Shown piece by piece: positions 10,947 through 24,961 of a stretch of DNA of 64,000 nt. Both the position numbers and the translations under genes were made by a program. The stretch is taken from positions 415,001-479,000 of the forward strand of contig OZ025206.1 in NCBI GenBank assembly GCA_964019055.1, read 5' to 3'. How positions within the stretch are numbered: position 1 is the first letter of the stretch; each line of letters opens with the position of its first letter. The notes beneath the pieces were generated by a model. That model worked only from the letters and a program-made list of their open reading frames with translations, searched no databases and was not told where the DNA came from. Source of the DNA: Anthopleura xanthogrammica (taxonomy: Eukaryota; Cnidaria; Anthozoa; Actiniaria; Actiniidae).

Positions 10947-11013
<67 letters not shown>
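10947..11013. repeat. (GAAA)n tetranucleotide microsatellite
   Basis: About 16 uninterrupted GAAA units. The reverse frame gives a Phe/Leu/Ser run that is not a gene. Confidence 0.95.
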
Positions 11014-11484
11014 AAACATGGCAAAGCGCCGTTTTGCATTTCTGTAGCCGGAAAAAAAATGAAAAGAAAAAGAATGAAAGACAGAAAGAAACACATTTAG
11101 GTCTGTTACCACCTATACTTGAATCAGTCTTTACATCATAAATCGTTTTTCCTTAAGACTAAATTTTAGAATTGAATCCCGAATACCGTATCGTGAAAGC
11201 GTTGTTCAACTGTTTTGGCTTAGTTCTATCTCACCTTATATCAACGCTTAAGGAACATGACTGAAAGCCATATCAGTTTTCCTTTTGGCAATACTGAAAT
11301 GCTAGATCATAAACGAATATAATACACGAACGTAAGATATCCAAGCTGTCCTAGTATATTCTAACCATCTGACTTGTTGTTTTTTTTCGTTGTTCTGGAT
11401 ATTTCGATCTTTTTCTCTAAATCTTAATTAGACATTACGGAGTATTGAATCCGTAAAAAGTACGTCAGTGGTACATTTTTAGCG

Positions 11485-11770
11485 CGGGTGACGTGCTCTG
11501 CTAATGCTCCGCCTCTCACCAATGCAACCCGGCAGGAGCTTTAATGTGTTGGTTAAAGCCTAACAGGTTTTACAACCCACTTGATAAAGCAGCCGATAGA
11601 TAGAATTAGGATTTATAAGTTGATTTATTGTTGAAGAAAGAAAACGTGGGGAACCCAGAGAAAAACCATTGAAGCGCAAAAGAGAACTAACAAGCAAACT
11701 CTACTCACATTCAACACCGAACCGGGACTCAAACCCGGTGACAAGGATACAGTACTGATAAACCGCATGA
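11485..11770 (-). mobile_element. Possible tRNA-derived SINE-like repeat
   Basis: On the minus strand there is a tRNA B-box-like GGGTTTGAGTCCC (about 11731-11743), followed by a segment containing CTCTGGGTTCCCCACGTTTT of a kind I associate with dispersed cnidarian repeats. No clear A box was found, so only a tRNA-related 3' half is supported. Confidence 0.35.
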
Positions 11771-11779
11771 TTTAATACA

Positions 11780-13870
11780 AATCTGTGTCTGTGCGTATTA
11801 CGATTACTGCATACATACGACACTACTTCTATCATAGCTTTTCCCAATCAAACGACATTCACTCTAAGAGATAACGCTATTTGTTTTTCATTAAGAGAAA
11901 AATTGCGCTCAATTTCAACAGTAAAACCATATAATCTCGAAAATTATAGCGATTTTTTTTTCCAAAATTCTTGAGAAAAAAAAAAACAAACGAAAAACAA
12001 CAACAGCACAGCAACAACATCAAAAACAACAAAAACGAAAACGACAGTTTGCGAATTTCAATTCTCTTACCTCAATAACTTTCAACTGTAGCTACCACTT
12101 CACATGCAGTTTCTTAATTTAACATCTAACTGGAATACATAGTTTTTTCAGCCACGCTTTAAGCGTTTTCGGCATGCTTTGCGACTAACGTAATATCACA
12201 AGTGGGTTTTAGTTCGGGGAGGCATGTTCTTACTGAACAAAAGACTCCTAAACTGTGAATCTACTTCTGGATCTGCTGTTTAGATATTCAATATTACCTT
12301 CTAAAAACCTTGGACAATACTCAAGTAAAATGGCATATTCTGTCTTTCAGTCGTGGACATATATATTAGAGAATTTAAACCTTTCATGTTTAGGCTTAGC
12401 AAAAATCAAGGACAAAGGAAAGAAGTATTGGATTTACGAAGTGTTGAGATGGCAAGTAACTCATGTAAGGCTGACTTTATCAAATCGCATTTCCCCCTAG
12501 ATATCAGCTGTTGATAATTTTTATCTGTTCTCTGGTTCTTCTTTTTTTATTTTCTCTTTATTTTCTTTAGCCATTTATTTTTTTCATACATTCGTTTCGT
12601 TCATTCTCTTTTTTAATTCAGTTTTCCTTTTTCTTTCTTTCTTTCTTTCTTCCTTTCTCTTTTTCCTTTGTAATTCGTTGTTCTATTTCCCTTCAGGATG
12701 TCGATATTTAATACTTTTATATACAGTAAAAGTCACAAGTGCTTCTTAGGTGTTCAGTTAAAAATAATAATAAAAATAAAAATAAGAACTGAAAACAAAA
12801 TACAATTTCAGAGTATATTCCAGGTGACATGCAGTTCCAAACATTACATTATTTCGAGTGTAATGCAAGGTTTATTGTAGCTTGCATTCATCCTATTTCT
12901 TTCCCTCGATCATTTTCAATTTGTCCTTTTTTTATCTCTTTCGTTATTCCTCTTCTACCGGATGTTTTTGACTATTAAATTTCAAATACCATTAAGTGTG
13001 TTTTAGTCTTGAAGTAAGGTTGAAATAAAACCCGGTAGCACTTAAAAGCCGACTGACGATGAGAATTCTACAGTATGTGAATGTTTCCACACATCAAAAA
13101 AACAGTTTGTCTGTTGTTATCTTTTCTTGCCTTCCTGATGTGTGGGGAATATTGGTTCAATAATTTTGTTCTTGTTTTCCACTTTAAACGATTGTGATTC
13201 CTATGTTCCCCCATAAGTCGCCAGCTATCTCATAGCCGGTCTTCAAGACAATAAAGTAAAATAAATATCTTCAAAATAGGCCGGATAATTTCAAACTTGA
13301 AAGGCTTTCACTTACTCATAGAGATAATAATTTAACGCCATGCTGTGAATCAATTATTGCTCTTAACAACATAATTCCCGTATTTCAGATGCATATTTTA
13401 TAGAAATGTGTGGTATCTAATGGAGCTTCGCCTCTTGCTACTATCATTACAGCCGTTAAGCGGTAAACATCGGTAAAAGCGCGGTAGAAAGCAAACTTTT
13501 TACCTTATACTTAAGAGGCCATTAAAGACGTTTGAAGTTCAAAATTGGACCGCCTTTCAGTGTAAACCGTTCTTAACCGGCACCTGGTGTGTGTAGTCTT
13601 GTCATATTGATTCAAAACTATCCGAGTTCTCCATAGGGAAGTAGTATATGTCATACCATGAATCGAATCTTATCAAGTTATATTGACAAAAGGAAGCCAT
13701 TACTTCTAGTAGGAGAAATAGTTGAGATATACTAAAAAAAAGCACTTCATCTTAAAATCAGTAAATAGAGTTAGAATATATCTGAAAATCAGTTGTATTG
13801 TTGACTAAAGAAGGAAACGCGGGTCATGTCTTCTGTTCTCTTTGAGCTCAATAGTTTTGTATCTTACAGA
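11780..13870. other. Intergenic with pyrimidine-rich tracts, no gene
   Basis: Contains an A-rich CAACAAC stretch (about 11975-12050) and a CT-rich tract (about 12530-12670). The open frame at 12255-12500 has no family features. Confidence 0.4.
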
Positions 13871-13880
13871 TAACACAATA

Positions 13881-14058
13881 CTCATCCGAAAAGTAGTACC
13901 TATAACACTGAAATAAGTCATGGATAACTAACGACTTTTATTCACCCGACAAGTAGTACCTATGACACGGAAAAAAGTCATGGATAACTAACGACTTTTA
14001 TTCACCCAACGAGTAGTACCTATAACACTGAAATAAGTCATGGACAACTGACGACTTT
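13881..14058. repeat. 60-bp tandem repeat, three copies
   Basis: Three 60-bp units starting near 13881, 13941 and 14001 share AAGTAGTACCTATRACACKG, AAGTCATGGA and ACGACTTTT words with a few substitutions each. Confidence 0.88.
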
Positions 14059-14059
14059 T

Positions 14060-14985
14060 TTGAGTACTTTGAACCCCGTTTCTTATCATTTTTGGGTTTA
14101 AAATTTCATCCTAGTGTAATTTTGAACCGCATAATAGGCCATTTCTTGAAAAATACGAAATGAAGGCGGAGGTTGTGCAATTCACGACTTTTACCCGCCT
14201 CACGCGTTTGCGCATTAGCGTAGACACCAAAAGAAAGATGATCGAACGCATGCAGCAATGATCCAAATATAAAGCGACACTACAGTAGTCCAGGTGATGC
14301 GTTCATGACAGTATTTCTAAACATTGATTTTCGATGTATTTGCGGTCAGTGATAACGGAACTACTCACTCACATTTACAGCTGGAAGATCCCTTCAAGCG
14401 TCTCTTGGTTTGTAATTTCGGGTTCTATGTCGTTTGGTTCAAGATGAGAATGATCGTCAGTATATATACAGCCCGGTATATATCAGTTTCGTCAAGATCC
14501 CTCGGGCAACGGATATATCGAATATTTGCACAGCAGTATTCATTTGTTTAGATGACAAAATAATGCGAATTCAAAGTGTGTTTTCCTCTGCGCAAAATGT
14601 GCGGCATGTAACGGCTTAACCTTCCCGCCAAAATTATCCTAACATTAAAAATATATCTATTTTAACATATTGGAAAAACTTTAATAATGTGATCGGAAAG
14701 CCTATTTCGTAATTTCGTAGTAAGTAAAAAAAAGTTGTAGAACATTAAGGACATCACTTACTAATTATTTTTCAAATATTAAAAATGCAGTTTACTGATT
14801 GTTTTAGTTTACCCTCAACCAAAGTAGTTCACGACATAATATATACTTATCCGACAGGACAAAGGCGGAACGTGGACCTAGGTTTCAGTTTTTTTTGGGT
14901 TAGAGGACATACAGAAAGCCCAAGCCCGACCAAAAGACACGCGGACAAATTGATCCGAGAATCATTCGGCACTAATATTTGAAAT
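14060..14985. other. Intergenic, nothing recognised
   Basis: Short open frames at 14324-14619 and 14785-14982 show no motif or splice support. Confidence 0.4.
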
Positions 14986-14988
14986 GAA

Positions 14989-15315
14989 TGAGTACTAACC
15001 CTATATGAAGAGCCACGCGGAGCTACGTCGGTAATCTTTATTTTCTCAAGTGTTTACCAAATATCGATCGTTCAAGTGCAACGGCAGCGTATATTGTTGG
15101 CGTGGGCCTAAACCTTTCGATGAGAAGAAAAAACAAAAGACATAGTCGGACGCTATGTAAGTTGTCCACAAAAGGACCGCAATCGATATCAAGCTTGAAC
15201 AACTGAGTTAGTTGAAGTCCACCATACAACATGGCGGCTATGATGTCACCCTGACGCACCGGATGAGTACTAAGCCTATTTGAAAAGCCACGCGGAGCTA
15301 GCTAGCGCTACGTCA
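14989..15315. repeat. Pair of ~45-bp direct repeats 275 bp apart
   Basis: TGAGTACTAA, then a CCTAT variant, then AGCCACGCGGAGCTA and CTACGTC occur at about 14989-15032 and again at 15264-15315. The second copy has a short GCTAGC insertion before CTACGTC. This may be the edge of a dispersed repeat or the ends of a small element. Confidence 0.6.
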
Positions 15316-15937
15316 GGATGTATGCACCTTCCAACGTTAAACGTGGTTGCAGATATTAGACTCCTTACTTTTACCGTAACTATGGTTTGGTTTCGACATG
15401 TGATGATCGCAAAAGTATTGCGGGCGGTCTAATCCCAAAATTGCCTCGCTCCCGTGCCCTCCCGCGATATTGAACTATTACATGATGTATCGCTATCTTA
15501 TTTATCTTCAATTTGGCCTTGGATTGTTTTAGTTTTTTGCTGTGTTTGAATGACTGAATCACTGCCTCTTACCTATACTGTGTGGTAATTATTCTCACTT
15601 CATTCAAATATATAGCGGTTTTATTCCTTTAATTTAGCTATTTTGTTTGGGTTGAAAGTTATGTTCGATTCCCGCGCGATTTTAATTTCACCCTTTGCGT
15701 GGGTAGAGGTTAAAAAGAAAAATCTAAAAATAGCTGCAAACCCGGCCTTGACTTGACAGCATCTGGTCTGCGAGTATTACATAATCATTAACAATAGTAG
15801 ATAGTTTATTGTGTATTTACAGTTTCTAGCTTTAAGCTTTTACTTGCTCGAGCTCAGAATGTTAATTATGGAAATAATTGAATTGAAAAACTGAAAAAAA
15901 TTTGGGATTTTTTTTTTGAGAATATAATCCAAAGTGA

Positions 15938-16715
15938 AGTACATACATACATACATAGTTTATTCAAATCGCAAATAAATTGTTGACAACTAGTAAAATT
16001 AAGAGCAAATACAAGCAAAAGGCGATACAAATCGGACAATAAAGCTAAATAATAGGCGACTTGAAAGGAAGTTATGAGGTTAACCCTATGTAAAAACTCC
16101 CCCCAAAAAACGGCAAAACAAGACAAGAAATACATTGAAAAAGAAAAAATCCCTAAGCAGCGTAATTAGCGAAAAATTCGTTATAAAATGGAAATATAAA
16201 TATATAAATATATACTGATTAAAGAAGAGACAAGCTCTTCGCCACCCCGAGCCCCACGCCCGCGCACCCACCAGACCGACTTTAAAGTCTGTCTGATGGG
16301 CGCGCGAGCATGAAACCCGGAGCAACAGTGAACCCGTCTCCTCCTTAATCTTGACTATACTATAAATGTATGCTAATAGATGTATACTAGTTTGAGTGTA
16401 AATATATGTGTCTTTGACGCAGTATTTAGTGAACACTATACACCTAAGTGAGACTTTAATTTCTGTTTAAATAATTTAAACCCATCGGCTTCAACGATAT
16501 CTTTAGGTAGGTTGTTCCACATGTTAACAACTCTGACGAAAAAGGAAAATTTGTAGCAGTTAACTCTGGCTGCTTTAACGTAAAGCTTATAGGAATGATT
16601 AGCTCTAGTAGACCTAACTTTAGTAAATTCAAAAAAATCGTGAAAATTTAGAATACCTAAGCAAGTACTTTGTTTTCTGCCTTTGAAAAAGCGAGTTTTT
16701 TCAATATTCATAAGC
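15938..16715 (-). mobile_element. 5'-truncated CR1-like LINE fragment (C-terminus and 3' tail)
   Basis: The minus-strand frame 16711-16436 codes 91 residues typical of the extreme C-terminus of CR1-type LINE polyproteins: HDFFEFTKVRSTRANHSYKL, RVNCYKFSFFVR, the WNNLP motif and a final FKLFKQKLKSHLGV-like end, then a stop. The 3' UTR runs to a short tail of TATG units near 15941-15957, as expected for this LINE group. The reverse transcriptase core is missing. The 3' UTR contains a strong hairpin at 16261-16306. Confidence 0.85.
16261..16306. repeat. Hairpin-forming palindrome in the LINE 3' region
   Basis: Two 23-base arms around a TTTAAA centre pair with three mismatches (CGCGCACCCACCAGACCGAC against its mirrored partner). 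It is GC-rich in an AT-rich setting, so it could be a structured 3' UTR element of the LINE. Confidence 0.65.
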
Positions 16716-16719
16716 AGTT

Positions 16720-17550
16720 CTGTAATATTGATTCTCTTCTGTCAAGTACTTTGTTTGTCCACGTATGATAGCAGTGGAGAATTAATAAGAAGTTAATTTC
16801 AGGAATGCAGTAGTCTAGATCTACTCGTTTATAATTGTTGTCCAGTCATTTTGACTCAAAGCGGCAACTTCAAAATTCTGAGCTTTTTGTAAACATATCT
16901 AGAACCTTTCAAGTCTCTGACTAGTTGTTTTGGAAGTATGATATATATATATATATATATGTATTATTGTACTAGACATTTCTCGCGTTATTCAGTGTTA
17001 CGCGATAGAGTACTCATCCTAAGAGAATTTTCTGTTCAAATATTGTTATTAGTAGTTTGCGTTAGACTGATCTTGTGTCTCCAATTAGTTGTGTGAACTA
17101 AATACATTGACATCTAAATAAAGTTTACTCACCATGTGCGATACGTAGGTACTAGATATGCTAGTCCTTGAGGTTTTGGTGGAGTTTTGGCAGGTTATCA
17201 TACGACCGAGACAATATTAATTATTGCGCACTGAGCTCATTTCTCAACCGTCGTTAAAATCAATAATTCATGAAATACATGACCATGACTAGTATTCACA
17301 GAACTATAATTAAAAATGAACTTATTTTTTATTATAATTATAAATATTGTGCTAGACTTCTTTATTGACCCTTGACAAATAATGAAAATTGGGAGAAGGG
17401 GAGAAATATAATGACTATATACAGACTAGGATGAGAATTAACAAGTAAAATATATTGATAAATATAGCTAAATTTAATAAACCAAAATTGAAAAATATAA
17501 AAACATGCTTAAGTTAGTTGCGAAGCCCTATTCAAGCTATAGTCCATTTC
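16720..17550. other. Intergenic with (AT)n microsatellite
   Basis: An (AT)n run lies at about 16940-16960. No exon is seen. Confidence 0.45.
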
Positions 17551-17552
17551 AT

Positions 17553-17711
17553 AGTTCAATGCGCCATCTTGAAAGGAAGCCGTGCCTTTGCATCGAAGGA
17601 GACGAACGGTGAGCTTGCAAAATTATTCACATATTTCTATCATTGCAAGGTCACCGTTCGTCTCTCTTCGATGCAAAGGCCCGGCTACCTTTCAAGATGG
17701 CACAGGGAACT
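17553..17711. mobile_element. Fold-back MITE-like element with ~65-bp inverted arms
   Basis: Arms at about 17553-17619 and 17642-17711 are reverse complements with few mismatches, including GCCATCTTGAAAGG, GCCTTTGCATCGAAG and GACGAACGGTGA, separated by a 20-bp loop. No coding content. Almost the whole element is stem, as in fold-back MITEs. No clear target duplication could be fixed. Confidence 0.75.
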
Positions 17712-17719
17712 GTGAAGAG

Positions 17720-20580
17720 GATTATTCTAGTAGCTAGAGGCTATAATTGAAGTAGATTTGATAAGAAGGTGGATCACTGACTTAAAAGATCTTCGGAATA
17801 CTGCATTAGCCTTGAGTGGTTTCACTTTAATACTACAGATGGTTAGAAATCCAGACATCAGACTCCTTGTAAACGTGGTATTAAAAGAAATCTTCACCAA
17901 GGCTTACATTAACAGATTAAAATAAACCTTTTCAAGACCATGAAGAACTAAATATATACCTATTTTCAGCGGTCTAACCCATGAGAATATGACAGTAACG
18001 CCTGGTTGAATACATTAGGGCCATTTGTACGGGAGAATCGTTTTCAAATGATGACAACAACCATAGAACGCTTTTTCTATAAGTTCTAAATAATAATTAC
18101 GTTTTGGCAAACGCTCTTTTTCAAGATTGCTTTTTACCAGTTGTTTTAGGAAATACAAAGAAAAGAGTCCCGCGCAAAATTTTAGGGTTTTGCCCCGTTG
18201 AAGTTCAAAACGTGTATGGTTCCTCAATAAAACTTTAGACGGCCATTATGCGCTTTAGAGCGATTTTTGTGCGCGCGCCCATCGTGAGTTCAAATTGAAC
18301 GTTCAAAAGTAGTCAGTCACCTTAAGTGCCGTGTAATGATACTAACATGTGAAGCCATGAACTTCCACTCTCACGATACAGGTATCAAATCAAACCTCCT
18401 TCAGTATAATGACTGTGTTTAAGGATAGCATTAATCAATATATTTGATGCCGGTATGGCAGCTTGGATTTCTCTTGACTGATGAAATAAGGTCTTTAGAA
18501 GGTGAAAAAGGTCAAATAAAATATTATCATTCGAGCACGAAAAATAATGTTAACTTTATAATATCTTAATAATATTTTGAGATAAGGAGCTGGCATGAAT
18601 GTATGGTGACGAAGTCCACGTTTGAGAGAGATATAAAAGAGAAAGAGAAGGAAGGAAGAAAGGAAAGAAGGAAGAAAAAAGGCATAACGAATGAAATTTA
18701 ATGAATGAGAAAGAAAAAGAATTAAAGAACAAGACAAGAAAGAAAAAAGGAAGGGAGCAAATGACGTTGATGACCTACAATGGCAGGATCGGATGTTCTA
18801 GCTGTTTCCTACCTAGCTACTAACGAAAGTTATACTTCCAAAGTACAAACTGTGCTATCATATTATTATTTCTTTTTTCCTGTCGGTCTTTTTCTCTTAC
18901 CTTACGTAGAGGCCTTTTTGTCTTTTGACATATTTTGAAGTGTAGTTATGGTGATACAAAAACTGTTGATTCTGTTTGTGGGTGTATTTCTATGGCGCCA
19001 AAAACTATTTTTTTCCTTTTAAAAGCAAAGCCCTTTTCGCTGTTCGAAGAAACCTTTATTGCTTAGAGTACAATAGAAAGCGTAGTCCATATCTTGACAT
19101 TCGGTATTCACTCCTACAAAAGAGTATTTTCTATTGTTTATCTTTGTATCTTTGAGATAGTGTTCTCTGATTTCAAACCATTACACTCCCTTGAGTATTA
19201 CTCCTTTTTTTCGTGGCGTTAGTACTAATATATTAGTGTTGGAAGATTTCAAATATGGATTTCTTATATAATCATGATGATTAGGATAGATAGAGAGACA
19301 TATAGGGCGTGTATCTGAGTTGTAATCTAGTTTAGAAAATTTATCTTAAAATTTCTTTTATTAAATTAACCCTTTTACAGAAATTTACAGAAAAAAATTG
19401 TTTCATGGGGATCTTCTTAATCAAATACTCTAGTTTTTCTATTTTAAAACACACTTAAACGTTTCAGAGACACAATATACTATGAGCATGGTCAGTAGAA
19501 CCTTTATCCTATAATGTTTCTTAACGAATTCTTACCTTATCTTTCTTCAGTTTGTCAGTGATTTTGTTGTAGAATAACCATAGTCAAACAAGAACCTTAG
19601 ATTTCAGTCTGTAGCTTGATGTAAGTTAGTCACAAAGTGCATAATATATAGGCTCAGCTACAAAAGGATGTTTGAGTAGCACTGACAGAAGCATGCTGTG
19701 TTCTAGAGCGTTGCAGATTTCAAGCTGTACTGACTCTGTACTTGCTATTACAGTTATCTTAACTTCATTCACATTCAAAAACAGCATCATAAACGTCGTG
19801 CAGTTCGCAATTAATTTGATTAATCTAATATCAGGCTCAAACCGTAACATTGTTGAGTTTGAGGCAAACGTCTCGGCGAGATCATTATTTCAAAGTTTTA
19901 GACGAATAAATAAAAAAGTTTGAGGGGTGATATCCTGTATCTTATATTGAAAAGTCTTCCTGTCAGCTCCCAAACATTTCCATTCTTTTCAGTTTTATAG
20001 AAATGAACAGAGGATTGCAATTAATTTTGACACCATTTTGATAGCGATACCTTTCTGATACCTTCCTGTATTTTTAGATTTTTCACACGAGTTAAACTGA
20101 GTCAGCAGGTGACTGAACCGTTTTTTCTTGTGCGAGAACGAAAAAAAGATGAATTTGTTTTTCCAATCATGGATCGATCAATCACTAAAATATCTACCGT
20201 TTGAATTCTCGACTAAGAAAAAAAGAAAAATCAGAAAAAAACAATTCATTTTCGTAGCCTGAGGGTAAGTATTTGGCAGCTAGGCGATATCATGAGATTA
20301 GCGGCCGAGAGTGCCTCGTGGCTCTAATGAATCTTTAGCCTTTTTATTGCTCTTATCTCTGGGCCTTATATTTTACATTTTATATTGATTACCGATTCAC
20401 GATGACGGTGGGGCAGACTTATTGTTGAACGTTTTTATGTTGAAAACAACAAGCATGCCGAGGGAAAATATTTTTTAATAGAAGAAGACCTTTAAATGAG
20501 TATTGAACTTTTGGCAAAACGACAAGGATGTCTGGTTTTCTACATATCTGCATGCCATTAGCTTATTCAGTCAACAAATC
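17720..20580. other. Gene-poor stretch
   Basis: Contains a purine-rich GA/GGAA tract at about 18625-18760. The overlapping frames at 19626-19923 are mirror frames without coding character. Confidence 0.4.
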
Positions 20581-20884
20581 CATCGAACGATCTTTCCCTC
20601 ATTATATTCCTTCCTCCATTACTAATTCATCGATCCGCCGATCCAACAATCCGTCCTTCCCTACGACAGATATTCCACTAACCACCCTCACACACGACTA
20701 ACACCTCTTACACCACTCATATTCTCACTTCAAATGATCGCTCTCTTCATTCAACTCACTATCCTCACTCCCCTCAACAACCCACTTACACCCAATCTAT
20801 TCACCTGACAAAGTCATCTATCATCCCACTCGTACCCTACTTACAACTCTCACACCACTCGCTTCACTCTATCATATTTTCTTC

Positions 20885-21960
20885 ATTCATCCATCCATCC
20901 ATCCACCCGCCCATCCGTCCACCCACCCACCCACCCACCCATCCACGAACCCAACCATCCATCCACCCATCCAACCATCCACCCATCCCCCCATCCAACC
21001 ATCCATTTATTCATTCATCCATCTATCCATCCATCTATCCCTTTATTCATTCATCCATCCATCCATCCATTCATCCATTCATCCATTCATCCATTCATCC
21101 ATTCATCCATTCATCCATTCATCCATTCATCCATTCATCCATTCATCCATTCATCCATTCATCCATTCATCCATTCATCCATTCATCCATTCATCCATTC
21201 ATCCATTCATCCATTCATCCATTCATCCATTCATCCATTCATCCATTCATCCATTCATCCATTCATCCATTCATCCATTCATCCATTCATCCATTCATCC
21301 ATTCATCCATTCATCCATTCATCCATTCATCCATTCATCCATTCATCCATTCATCCATTCATCCATTCATCCATTCATCCATTCATCCATTCATCCATTC
21401 ATCCATTCATCCATTCATCCATTCATCCATTCATCCATTCATCCATTCATCCATTCATCCATTCATCCATTCATCCATTCATCCATTCATCCATTCATCC
21501 ATTCATCCATTCATCCATTCATCCATTCATCCATTCATCCATTCATCCATTCATCCATTCATCCATTCATCCATTCATCCATTCATCCATTCATCCATTC
21601 ATCCATTCATCCATTCATCCATTCATCCATTCATCCATTCATCCATTCATCCATTCATCCATTCATCCATTCATCCATTCATCCATTCATCCATTCATCC
21701 ATTCATCCATTCATCCATTCATCCATTCATCCATTCATCCATTCATCCATTCATCCATTCATCCATTCATCCATTCATCCATTCATCCATTCATCCATTC
21801 ATCCATTCATCCATTCATCCATTCATCCATTCATCCATTCATCCATTCATCCATTCATCCATTCATCCATTCATCCATTCATCCATTCATCCATTCATCT
21901 ATCCAAAACTTCCATCCATCCATCCATCCACCAATCCATCCATCCACCAATCCATCCATT
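20885..21960. repeat. ATCC/ATTCATCC tandem array (about 104 exact octamers in the core)
   Basis: From about 21067 to 21898 the octamer ATTCATCC repeats without visible interruption. Degenerate ATCC, ACCC and AACC units flank it (20885-21066 and 21899-21960). The core is far more uniform than the edges, as expected for recent expansion within an older ATCC-type microsatellite. Confidence 0.97.
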
Positions 21961-21964
21961 CACT

Positions 21965-24955
21965 CTTTTGAACAAAACACTCTTGACTAAGTACGAAAAG
22001 AAGGAAAAGTAGGGCTTTTAAAATATTTTCTTAATAGGTAATATAAAACGCTAAAACTTGACATTCCAAGGATAAAACTCTTTCTTCTAATTACTGCCCT
22101 GAAGCGTGTTGAATCATCAGTCTAGAAACATCAAAAACGAACCGTGCAGTTCGATCAAGAATCGTACAAAATCACAGACGAGTACTATCAACTTCATACC
22201 TGACGTTTTTTCACTGCAGTGTATTGCTACCCAGATGTCAAGCTTGGACAAAGGATTACGTGAGCACTAACGTACGTACGACACTGCAACTGAATCATCT
22301 CATGCAAGGAACGTCTGAATTCGGTCTCCCTAAAAGCTGAACAGCGATAATACTGCTATTGTTATTTCTTTAATGCATTATCAACCCAACCCAACAGCTG
22401 TAGTTCATTTTTCGCCGTTTTGAAATATTGTTTTTCTTCTGAGAACTACTTGGTATATAATTGCAGGGTCGCCCTTTATTAACCCTTTGTGTTGTCTGCT
22501 GCACTAAATACCTCTAAGTCTATATGTGACCATAATGAGATAAGTATGCAAATGAAAAACCTTTGAATCTTTGCAATGTCCTAATATGGTAATACTATTG
22601 GAAAATGGGTTTAATGGGTTTAAGGCAACGCATCTGAACATCGCTAAGTACTGTCTTTTAAATGGTCATTTTACGAGTTTAGAAGAGGATACGAGGTTAG
22701 AAGATGGGTAGGGAAGAGAGAAGAGGAAAGAATGAAAGAAATTTGCATTAGAATAAAATAATTCCACTTTCCACTTTCCGTTTGGAAATCTATAAATTGA
22801 ATGAACACTGTTGGTCTCGCTATGCGATAGATCATTTGTATTGCTTCTCGTTCGTTCATGTTATTCCCATTTGCATCCCATGCATTTCTATGCATAACTA
22901 TGTCGTTTGCAATTAGCAAGGTAAAGGCAAATAGATGTTACCTTGTCTCTCTTTCTCCTGTCTTCTCAGGCTTGTTAATTATAGACGAACGATACTTACA
23001 AAAAGCTTGAATCTTGTTCCCCAGTTTTGTTTGGATTGTCAATTGAAGTGCGCTTCCATTTTATTTGTTTTGTCTGTCAGACACGTTGAGTAACACATTT
23101 ACGTATTGATATCGGGATCGGAGCAACAAGATACAAGTATTACATTATTGATCCATCGGGGAACAATTCTACCACGTTAATAGAGGTTGCATAGTTTTCA
23201 GGCCCACATCAGCAGGGAACTCGAATTCCGCAAATTTCTTGTCTAGAGTTTACGTCATTCGTATTGAGAAGGGGAGGGGCAGGACTAGCATGGACGCAAG
23301 CTTTGATCACCCACTTCTGGGGGGGAGGGGGGTTGTAGTCGCAACAGTCAGTCGGCATGAATCAATGAAAAACAACCCTCTTACTATAAACGAGAGTAAA
23401 CCAGAGGTAATCGCATATAGTTTTTCACCTATCGTAGCTCAGAGATTTGCGTGTCAGTGTAAGTGCAATATTTTTGATTTTACGGCGAACAGACAGGGAT
23501 ATTGTTCAATCTCCTGATTATACAGGAAGTGATTGTTCAGTCTCCTGATACTGAAGCTTATCTTGGACTAAAGCGTTCGACGCCAGATAGAAATGAAGTT
23601 TTGCTTTTGCAGATCGAGGGGGAAAACCATAGAACCCAATAAAAACCAAAAATTAAGTCAGAGAACCAATAAGCAACTGTTGTTCGCCTATGATGACGTG
23701 TGTTCCATTGATTAGCATGTCGGTAGATTTCATTAAAAACTTTTCAATGTTTCTTGGTGTAAGACTGAAACAATAATAGAAATATCGATAACAGCCACCA
23801 TAAACTCAAATTCAGTTTATCATTCCACCAGCAGCTTGTAGCTTTTTGCCGGTGGCGCCATATTATTTCTTTTATTTGGTCAGCCGAGATCAGGCAGAAA
23901 AGATAAGAGTGATCAATCATGATTTACATTTCATTTTGAAAGAATAATTATGCCACATTTCATTCCAAACGTCAATTCTCTCAAAAAATGGAATATACCT
24001 TTTTACCAATACGGCATCTATCTTAAATTACGGGAAGCAAAGGGGTAAAAGTGGAAATACTTATAAAGCATAGAGTGGCGGGGTTACTTTCTCAAATAAT
24101 TTTTGGTGTTTCACTGAAAAAGCGCTCCAGCAATTGGTTTTTAGATGTGTTTCTCATTGGATAACGTTAAATTATATAAAAAGACACCCTGACAGCTGTG
24201 TATACTATAAATCTTCCAAAAATTGCCCCCTCGGCATCCCATAATGACTTACTTTCAAAAAATAGAATCCAGGATGGCCGCCGATTCAGCAAAAAGGTCT
24301 ATTGGGAAACGTGTTCTGCATTTCTAAATATAGATTTAGGATTGAGATTCTTAATTTGATATATATACCTTGAGTGTTTCTCCAAAGGTAGGCTTTAGTC
24401 TAGTCTTGAGTGCAGCATGTTGGGAAACCTGTCATTTCAAAATATAACGTTTTAATTCCGGGATATTTTAGGATATTGTAGTCGCCTTGAAGTTTTGGCG
24501 CCAAAAACAGACGTACCTTTGCAAATGACCAACCTTGTGAACATTTCGTCAGGTGCTTATTCAATCAATTTCCCGGGATCTATATATGTATGTAAACATA
24601 TTACTAAGAAATATCGCTTGATATTTTGACTAATATCCGTAATTATTTTTTCATGTTTTTACATTGCTGTTATTTACCAAATCTCTCATCGTACTCCTCT
24701 ATAAAGAACCTGTTTAATAGTTGAACCTTCATTTGCATAATTACATAAAACTTAGCTACAAACTTTATTATATCTGCCTTGGCTTTGTTTAGCATAGTGC
24801 TGAATAACCATGTAGGGTATACTACAATAATATCTGTCTATAAATATAGTATAATTGGCAGTGATATATATCAGGTTTACAATTTCAGACCAAAAGCTTG
24901 AGAAGATACAGTGATATGCATGCAACCAACAAAAAAAAACATATATTATTCCAGC
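21965..24955. other. Intergenic, no gene recognised
   Basis: Several short frames (22671-22919, 23239-23517, 24752-24961) have no recognisable motif. No transposon ends were found. Confidence 0.4.
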
Positions 24956-24961
24956 TGACAT

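Noticed and set aside
10885..11112. Phe/Leu/Ser-rich frame resembling a membrane peptide
   Set aside because: Arises from the (GAAA)n run read in reverse.
11725..11790. tRNA gene
   Set aside because: Only a B-box-like word is present; no A box, acceptor stem or anticodon arm could be built. Treated as a possible SINE piece.
16086..16436. 116-residue frame as a gene
   Set aside because: Lies in the LINE 3' UTR and contains the hairpin region; no protein features.
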